A DNA stretch of 10,957 bases from positions 1 to 10,957 of the forward strand of contig CAJJPZ010000070.1 of the NCBI GenBank assembly GCA_905193765.1, in the 5' to 3' direction. Below the pieces are notes generated by a model. That model was not told the DNA's origin and did not search any database. It was given only the letters and a program-made list of their open reading frames with translations. Source of the DNA: an uncultured Eubacterium sp. (GTDB lineage: Bacteria; Bacillota; Clostridia; Peptostreptococcales; Anaerovoracaceae). Below, one piece after another: positions 6,151 to 10,957 of this stretch. The translations under genes were made by a program, and so were the position numbers. The number at the start of each line of letters is the position of its first letter. Within the stretch, counting starts at the first letter, position 1.

Positions 6151-7649
6151 TCAACCGGATACATAACGCTGTTGATTTCTTCTTTTGCTTTCTTCACTGA
6201 GTTCTCATCCGGTATGGATACGAACAGTTCACGCTGACCCATACTGTAGGTGTATTCGTATGCGCCCTCACCGGTCACAGACACGGTCCTGATTTTCCAT
6301 TTGCCCAGATCGTCGAGCTGCATCTTCACAAGTGAGGATATGTCTCTGTCGCTTAGATCCGTCTGCAGCTTTCCTTCTACCGCATCAAGTATCTTTGTAT
6401 ATCCTGTAAGCAGTGCGGTACTTCCGGTTATCTTCTCTATCATAGCCTTCAGCACGATCTGCTGGTTCCTGATACGCTGCTCATCCTCATCCTTGAAAGA
6501 CTTGCGCTCTCTCGCGAAATACAGCGCAGCCTTGCCATCCAGGTGGTTCATGCCCTTCTTGTATGTGTAGTCGGAAACCGCTGATTTGAAAGCATATGGT
6601 GAATCAACGTCCACCCCGCCTATGGCATCGACGATCCTTATGAGCATGGAGAAATTGATCCTCACATAGTAGTTTATCTCGATATCGAGCCAGTCCTCGA
6701 CTGTATCCACTGTCTCATCCACGCCATATATCCCCGAATGAGTCAGCTTGTCAAGCGCGCCGAAAGAATGGAGCGGTATATACGTGTCTCTCGGTATCGA
6801 TGTCAACAGTATCGTCTTTGTCTTCGGATTCACTGTTATTATCATATTGACGTCGCTCCGGGAAACCTGGTCTATATTGCCGAAAACATCTATCCCAGTG
6901 ATATAGATGTTGAATGAATCCTCGGTCACATTCACCTTTTTTGAGTTGTTGTCCGATTTCACCTCTACTGGCACCTTGTATATTATCTTCGTGTTTTTCC
7001 TGAATCCGTCTATCTCTTCACAGATCATCTGGTAGTTGTTCCTGCTGACGAATATTATTTCGTCATGTTCCTGACCGGCCCCATCGATGAGCACATGGCC
7101 GGTGGTCACCAGATCTTCCTCCTCTTCATACACGACATCTTCCTTCGTGACCAGCTTGCCCTTTGCTTCCTTGTATGTTCTTGTTTCTGCCTTTGAGACA
7201 TGCACAGTCTTTCCTGCGATATCTTCTGCCTTCTCATAGCTTCCATCTTTCAGCACTATGACATAGAAAGTTTCCGTCTGCACAAGATGTCCGCTTATCT
7301 TGCTGAACGTATCATATGTACTGTAAAGATAGAACCCGGCAAGATTCATAATTATCAGAAGTATGGCCGTCAGGATCAGTCCTCCTGCCGGAACAGATCT
7401 TCTGCGCCGTTTCCTGTTGATAAGCAGCAATACTGCGACATCCGCGATCAGCAGCAGTATTATCACCGCTACCATGAATTTTCCCGGCAGTATATCCAGT
7501 GCACTGAGAAAAAGTATGAATACCGACTCAGCGAGAAGCAGCACTATCATAGCTATCATACCTGTCACTGTATCCGGAAACTGGAAAAATCTCCTCAGCA
7601 TACCCGCAGAGCCGCGGTCATTTTTGTGATTTTTATTAAACACTTCCAT
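6147..7649 (-). CDS. LytR-CpsA-Psr (LCP) family protein with three N-terminal TM helices
   Basis: LCP proteins transfer undecaprenyl-phosphate-linked polymers (teichoic acid, capsule or other wall glycans) to peptidoglycan on the outer face of the membrane. This one has 500 residues. Hydrophobic segments lie at about 30-53, 58-77 and 88-110, separated by the basic NRKRRRR turn. An extra domain at about 112-245 follows, comparable in position to the accessory domain of streptococcal Cps2A. The LCP catalytic domain spans about 246-412. SRSDVNMIITVNP (263-275) and SIPRDTYI (284-291) carry the family's acidic and arginine residues. INFSMLIRIVDAIGGVDVD is at 331-349, and FARERKSFKDEDEQRIRNQQ (378-397) holds the lipid-phosphate arginines. 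About 90 further residues close the protein. The Shine-Dalgarno is weak (AGG, five bases before ATG), so the start is less certain; ATG 7601 is an alternative. The polymer substrate cannot be told. Confidence 0.93.
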   Translation of the reverse strand: MEVFNKNHKNDRGSAGMLRRFFQFPDTVTGMIAMIVLLLAESVFILFLSALDILPGKFMVAVIILLLIADVAVLLLINRKRRRRSVPAGGLILTAILLIIMNLAGFYLYSTYDTFSKISGHLVQTETFYVIVLKDGSYEKAEDIAGKTVHVSKAETRTYKEAKGKLVTKEDVVYEEEEDLVTTGHVLIDGAGQEHDEIIFVSRNNYQMICEEIDGFRKNTKIIYKVPVEVKSDNNSKKVNVTEDSFNIYITGIDVFGNIDQVSRSDVNMIITVNPKTKTILLTSIPRDTYIPLHSFGALDKLTHSGIYGVDETVDTVEDWLDIEINYYVRINFSMLIRIVDAIGGVDVDSPYAFKSAVSDYTYKKGMNHLDGKAALYFARERKSFKDEDEQRIRNQQIVLKAMIEKITGSTALLTGYTKILDAVEGKLQTDLSDRDISSLVKMQLDDLGKWKIRTVSVTGEGAYEYTYSMGQRELFVSIPDENSVKKAKEEINSVMYPVE

Positions 7650-7727
7650 AAATACCTGTATGATTGTCCCGTAGATAAAAATACGAGAAATTTCCTATGC
7701 TATAAAAATAACGTTTATGATGAGTTC
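7650..7727 (-). other. 5' leader of the LCP gene
   Basis: There is no ORF or recognised RNA motif here. The stretch is AT-rich and contains ATAAAAATA twice on the plus strand (7675-7683 and 7702-7710). The second copy belongs to a longer match with the trp promoter (TATTTTTATAG on the minus strand). Confidence 0.45.
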
Positions 7728-7756
7728 ATGATATCACATACCATAGATATGTGCAA
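7728..7756 (-). promoter_or_regulatory. Sigma-A-type promoter for the LCP gene
   Basis: TTGCAC (7756-7751), a 17-base spacer and TATCAT (7733-7728) give a good housekeeping promoter about 80 bases ahead of the LCP start. The inverted repeat CACATA-N7-TATGTG (7735-7753) fills the spacer and enters the -35, so a bound regulator would block the promoter. Confidence 0.65.
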
Positions 7757-7781
7757 ATATTACAAAAATAAGCTGCTGTCA

Positions 7782-9032
7782 TCACTTCGCTTTTCTGTTG
7801 ATGAACTTGAGCTTTGTCTTGGAATACATCAGTTTCTGGCTCTCATAAAGACCAAAATACCCCGACTCCATGTAGCTTATGGCTACGACTATCAGGAAAT
7901 ACGGCATATATTCCATGCCGAAAAGTTCGAATGCCAGCAGCAGTGATGTTACCGGGCAGTTGGTCACACCGCAGAATACAGCTGCCATACCGCAGGCTGC
8001 AAAGACCGGTGCACCAAATCCCGCTATCTGCCCGAAGAGACACCCGAAAGTGGCTCCCACGAAAAGGCTTGGGATTATCGCCCCGCCTTTATATCCGCTG
8101 CACAGCGTTATTACTGTGAATATCATCTTCAGTGCGAATGCAGCGAAAAAGACTTTTCCGTCCAGCGCATCCACTATCACATCCATGCCTGTCCCCAGAT
8201 AGTCTGTCGTCCCCAGTATCTTCGTCAGCAGCACGATGGCTGCACCTCCCGCAACTATCCTTATCCATGGATTTTCTATACGTGTCTGCAGGTATTTCCC
8301 GGTACCATGGAGAAGCTTGCAGAATATTATACTTACACCTGCACAGAGTACAGCAAAAATAATCGTCAGCACCATACCTTTCGCCCCCATATGTATCTCT
8401 GACGGTATAGAAAATGCTGTTTCATGGACACCCATGATCTTCACCACCTCTGATGACGTCAGGGCAGCCACGCAGCAAGGCACCAGCGCTGCATAATGCA
8501 TGATTCCCACACTTACTATCTCCATTGAAAATACCGTTGCTGTAAGCGGTGTCCCGAAAAGTGCAGAAAAGGCTGCACTCATGCCGCACATTATCATGAT
8601 TTTCCGGTCGTACTCGTCAAGTTTCATCAGCTTTCCCAGAGAGCCTCCTATGCTGCCCCCAAGCTGCAGAGCCGCACCTTCCCTGCCGGCTGACCCGCCG
8701 AAAGCATGAGTTATAACTGTGGAAACTATTATCAGTGGCGCCATCCTGAGTGGTACGTATGTCCCCGAATGTATCCCCTCAAGAACACAGTTGGTTCCTG
8801 TACCGAATTTATCTGATTTGTAGACTGCCACTATAGCGATCCCTGCTGCCGGAAGTATGTAAAGCATCCAGGGATGCTCTGTCCTGAATCCTGTCACCTC
8901 GTTTATACAAAGCACAAAAGCACCACCCAGTATTCCCAGTACGATACCGGTTATTCCGGCCAGCAGAAGCCAGCGTATCAGTATATATGCCCTGTTCAGG
9001 CAGATTTTCATAAAAGATATTATATGATCCAT
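7782..9032 (-). CDS. CLC-family anion channel or H+/anion antiporter
   Basis: CLC proteins move chloride, fluoride or other anions across the membrane as homodimers, each subunit with its own pore. This 416-residue protein is hydrophobic throughout, the length of a bare bacterial CLC without CBS domains. FGGSAGREGAALQLGGSIGG (111-130) carries the expected gating glutamate, E118. FGTPLTATVFSMEI (159-172) and the late NCPVTSLLLAFELFG (358-372) are the other recognisable core helices. The selectivity sequences depart from the textbook chloride type: GTGTN (77-81) stands where GSGIP is expected, and GYKGGAIIP (313-321) where GGxFxP is expected. Such changes occur in non-chloride subfamilies including fluoride exporters, but no fluoride riboswitch is seen here, so I leave the ion open. 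AGGGAAG lies eight bases before ATG. The gap to the DUF445 stop is 13 bases, indicating co-transcription. Confidence 0.93.
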   Translation of the reverse strand: MDHIISFMKICLNRAYILIRWLLLAGITGIVLGILGGAFVLCINEVTGFRTEHPWMLYILPAAGIAIVAVYKSDKFGTGTNCVLEGIHSGTYVPLRMAPLIIVSTVITHAFGGSAGREGAALQLGGSIGGSLGKLMKLDEYDRKIMIMCGMSAAFSALFGTPLTATVFSMEIVSVGIMHYAALVPCCVAALTSSEVVKIMGVHETAFSIPSEIHMGAKGMVLTIIFAVLCAGVSIIFCKLLHGTGKYLQTRIENPWIRIVAGGAAIVLLTKILGTTDYLGTGMDVIVDALDGKVFFAAFALKMIFTVITLCSGYKGGAIIPSLFVGATFGCLFGQIAGFGAPVFAACGMAAVFCGVTNCPVTSLLLAFELFGMEYMPYFLIVVAISYMESGYFGLYESQKLMYSKTKLKFINRKAK

Positions 9033-9045
9033 GATACAGACTTCC

Positions 9046-9963
9046 CTAAATGAATATGTTCACAGTTCCTATCACTGCACCTATCAGTGCTCCCAGATTG
9101 ATGACTGCCTGAAGCTCGTTTTTCATCACAGAAAGTACCAGATCCTCAAGCTCTCTGACATCCATCTCATTTATTTTCTTTTCTACGAGTGAGGATACAT
9201 CTATATGCTTTACCGCACCTGCCAGCACATCCTCTGAAAGCTTATCATATATCACTCCGATCGTTCTCCTGATGAAATCCGAAGGTTCTTCAGTTATATC
9301 AGCATCTTCAAGCACCTCTGCAGGCTTCATTGCCGCCAGCCTGGCGGTTTCTTCTCTTATGACAGGCAGGGCTATCTCTGCACCATGCTCTGCGATATAT
9401 TCCTCCATCTTCTCGCCTATGGGGCCTGCGAGAGACTGGACTCTTTCTTCGTTTATGAACATGGCTGCCATTGTCCCCTGTGTCTTCTCAAGTATGGCAA
9501 CTCCTGCCGTATCCATTATTATGGTCTGGTAATCCAGTTTACCTGCTGATGCTGCAAATTTATCCGCTATGGCTTTATTGATCTGTTCCAGCACTCCACT
9601 GCCGCCTGTTTCATCTCCTGCTTCTGCAGCACCGGCAGCCTTGTCAAGGTAATACCCTATCGTATGCTCCGTCTCTGTGACCATGCCGGTCATCAGATCC
9701 AGTATATGCTCTCTCAGCGTACTGCTTCTCAGAGCTTCTGACATATCCTCTCCTGTCACCAGCCGCTCACCTACTGCCTCACCGCATGCACGTGCTACAC
9801 GAGCCTGATTCCGCGGTATGACACCTGGAGTGAAAGGCAGCGTCCAGCTGCCTATCTTTATTGCTTTCCTTGGTCTGAAAAGCATCTTTATAGCTATATA
9901 ATTTGTAAAGTATCCTATGACTGCGCCTACAAGCACCGGCAGCAGCATAATAACAATATCCAT
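9046..9963 (-). CDS. DUF445 family membrane-anchored protein
   Basis: This protein belongs to DUF445 (the YheB-like family), whose biochemical role is not established. The family N-terminus is clear: a hydrophobic segment (3-20) running into GYFTNYIAIKMLFRPRKA (17-34) and LPFTPGVIPRNQ (42-53). Most of the middle (about 55-280) is predicted helical and charged, rich in Glu, Ala and Lys. The last 20 residues (from INLGALIG to the end) form a second hydrophobic segment, so both ends are anchored in the membrane. The length is 305 residues. AGGTGA (9969-9974) five bases ahead of ATG 9963 decides that start; the GTG at 9972 and ATG at 9969 lie inside or beside this site. It sits 28 bases after the 73-residue gene and 13 bases before the CLC gene. 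Confidence 0.92.
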   Translation of the reverse strand: MDIVIMLLPVLVGAVIGYFTNYIAIKMLFRPRKAIKIGSWTLPFTPGVIPRNQARVARACGEAVGERLVTGEDMSEALRSSTLREHILDLMTGMVTETEHTIGYYLDKAAGAAEAGDETGGSGVLEQINKAIADKFAASAGKLDYQTIIMDTAGVAILEKTQGTMAAMFINEERVQSLAGPIGEKMEEYIAEHGAEIALPVIREETARLAAMKPAEVLEDADITEEPSDFIRRTIGVIYDKLSEDVLAGAVKHIDVSSLVEKKINEMDVRELEDLVLSVMKNELQAVINLGALIGAVIGTVNIFI

Positions 9964-9968
9964 CTTCA

Positions 9969-9974
9969 TCACCT
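9969..9974 (-). promoter_or_regulatory. Ribosome binding site that decides the DUF445 start
   Basis: AGGTGA, followed by TGAAG and ATG at 9963. It overlaps the two other in-frame start codons (GTG 9972, ATG 9969), which therefore are unlikely to be used. Confidence 0.6.
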
Positions 9975-9991
9975 GCCGTTTCTGTCAGCTA

Positions 9992-10213
9992 TTATTCTTC
10001 TGTATATGAAATCATCCGCTCAGTCTCTTCCTCGGACATCCTCATCTTCTCACATATCATGGCCAGCTTATCCCTGTCGAAAACAAACTCCCTGTCTATG
10101 CAAAGTCTGCTGAAATCCTCTTTGCTTATACCTGTCTGGCTGAACGTTATCTCTCCATTCATTATTTTCCTGTCATATATCCTGAAAAACTCCACTGCAA
10201 AAGTATCTGCCAT
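9992..10213 (-). CDS. Small unrecognised protein of 73 residues
   Basis: I cannot name this protein. It is charged and probably all-helical, without a signal peptide or membrane segment. The core reads TGISKEDFSRLCIDREFVF (27-45) followed by DKLAMICEKMRMSEEETERM (48-67). The spacing of hydrophobic residues and the ISKEDF turn resemble part of a small helix-turn-helix domain, but the match is loose and no DNA-binding role is claimed. Two Cys (38 and 54) are present. The gene is convincing because GGAG lies eight bases before the ATG, the coding style matches its neighbours, and it fits tightly between the N-acetyltransferase (32-base gap) and DUF445 (28-base gap). Its role is unknown; membership of the operon is the only context. 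Confidence 0.75.
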   Translation of the reverse strand: MADTFAVEFFRIYDRKIMNGEITFSQTGISKEDFSRLCIDREFVFDRDKLAMICEKMRMSEEETERMISYTEE

Positions 10214-10245
10214 TTCCTTTTCTCCTTATCCTGCTATGCCGGACA

Positions 10246-10957
10246 TCAGTATCGTACATCGAGACCGAATACATCCCTGAGCAGTCTCTTCTCATGTTCC
10301 TTTGAATCTACCTTTTCTATCACTTCCTGTATGCCGTGATGCTCCACAAGATACTCACCTGAACGTATTGCATGGAAAACACCATCTCTGTGTATCGATA
10401 CTTTCAGCATCTTGTTGAATCTGGACTCCGGATACGCTTCTGCAAAAAATGTCGCCTGCACATAATCCAGGTCTATATTAGGTTCTTCCGTGAATCCCAG
10501 CTTCCTGCGCCATCCGTATCCCGGTCTTTCCTGCCACATGACCCAGCCCCAGAATTCATCTTTTTCAAGTCGGTATCTGCACTCGCCATCGTTCTGCACC
10601 AGCCCTTCCTCAAGAAGCAGTGGGATCCTGTGATGTTCATAGTTGAACCCTACATCCGTGAGCCATATATCACCCTCCGTCCTGACCCCCATGACTCTGT
10701 GACCTCTGCTCTGATAAACATCGGATTCTGCTATTATCCTGGAATTGTAACTCACAACATCGTACCCAAGAGATTCGAGCAGCCAGTTATAAAGTGTATT
10801 CAGTTCTGAACATACACCTCCGCGATGATTCCTTATGATCTTCTCATATAGTATCTCACGTTCAAGGTATGTCCTTCTGCCTGCCAGAAAATCAATATTT
10901 TCATATGGTATAGTCGATATATGTGCCTGCTGGAGTTTTGCCAGCAGTTCCCTGCCT
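10246..10957 (-). CDS. Arylamine N-acetyltransferase (N-terminus outside window)
   Basis: The reading frame is open to the window edge, so about 236 residues of a protein expected to have 250-280 are visible. The enzyme transfers acetyl groups from acetyl-CoA to aromatic amines and hydrazines through a cysteine thioester. The family N-terminal motif QQAHISTIPYENIDF appears at 10927-10883. The catalytic Cys is in RGGVCSELN (10824-10798), the His in RGHRVMGV (10704-10681), and the Asp in IWLTDVGF (10665-10642). The complete Cys-His-Asp triad is thus present. The C-terminal domain continues to FGLDVRY and a TGA stop. A GTG at 10755 would start after the catalytic Cys and is not the true start. 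Physiological substrates cannot be inferred; it is the first visible gene of a run that includes DUF445 and CLC genes. Confidence 0.92.
   Translation of the reverse strand, partial: GRELLAKLQQAHISTIPYENIDFLAGRRTYLEREILYEKIIRNHRGGVCSELNTLYNWLLESLGYDVVSYNSRIIAESDVYQSRGHRVMGVRTEGDIWLTDVGFNYEHHRIPLLLEEGLVQNDGECRYRLEKDEFWGWVMWQERPGYGWRRKLGFTEEPNIDLDYVQATFFAEAYPESRFNKMLKVSIHRDGVFHAIRSGEYLVEHHGIQEVIEKVDSKEHEKRLLRDVFGLDVRY

Noticed and set aside
6103..6154. TTG start at 6154 for the unknown membrane protein
   Set aside because: It is a rare start with no ribosome site, and the extra residues are unusually Arg-rich, consistent with out-of-frame translation. ATG 6103 opens directly into the TM helix.
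7760..7795. Possible terminator after the CLC gene
   Set aside because: AAGC...GCTT followed by ATTTTT gives only a four-base stem with a long loop, too weak to call.
7200..7946. Long plus-strand open frame of 248 codons
   Set aside because: It crosses the LCP gene, the promoter region and the CLC 3' end, and its composition (Tyr, His and Lys rich with no motif) is that of an antisense shadow.
1..10957. CRISPR arrays, insertion sequences, toxin-antitoxin or defence genes
   Set aside because: No regularly spaced repeats, transposase motifs or terminal repeats were seen, and all large genes are accounted for by housekeeping or envelope families.

Overview
Every gene supported in this window lies on the minus strand. 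The window reads as an ordinary chromosomal segment of a low-to-moderate-GC Gram-positive bacterium, most likely a member of the Clostridia (Bacillota). Three things point there: a tryptophan operon controlled by a T-box leader rather than by TrpR or a leader peptide, a LytR-CpsA-Psr wall-polymer ligase, and consistently strong AGGAGG-type ribosome binding sites. AUA (Ile) and AGA/AGG (Arg) codons are frequent. A finer placement (for example Anaerovoracaceae or Lachnospiraceae) would be guesswork.

Layout in the direction of transcription, from high to low coordinates. (1) 10957-7782 is a four-gene run with short gaps: the C-terminal part of an arylamine N-acetyltransferase cut by the window edge, a 73-residue unrecognised protein, a DUF445 membrane-anchored protein, and a CLC-family anion channel or antiporter with unusual selectivity motifs. 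(2) A 132-base gap at 7650-7781 holds a good promoter with a dyad symmetry inside it. It drives a LytR-CpsA-Psr protein followed by a two-helix membrane-anchored protein of unknown function (7649-5210). (3) 5209-4744 holds the trp promoter and a complete T-box leader with a UGG (Trp) specifier and an intrinsic terminator. (4) 4743-1 is trpE-trpG-trpD-trpC-trpF-trpB, with trpB cut after 13 codons by the window edge. trpA presumably follows outside the window.

The trp genes encode the chorismate-to-tryptophan pathway. TrpE/TrpG make anthranilate, TrpD adds phosphoribosyl, TrpF isomerises, TrpC closes the indole ring, and TrpB (with TrpA) makes tryptophan. Uncharged tRNA-Trp should bind the T-box and allow readthrough. 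trpE/trpG and trpG/trpD overlap by ATGA, which implies translational coupling. TrpE keeps the usual feedback-site motif.

I found no CRISPR array, insertion sequence, phage gene, tRNA or rRNA, and no evidence of a new defence or mobile system. The less routine observations are small: tiny ORFs that exactly bridge two intergenic gaps (trpC-trpF, and the LytR-CpsA-Psr gene to its neighbour), the deviant CLC signature, and the unrecognised membrane protein and 73-residue protein.
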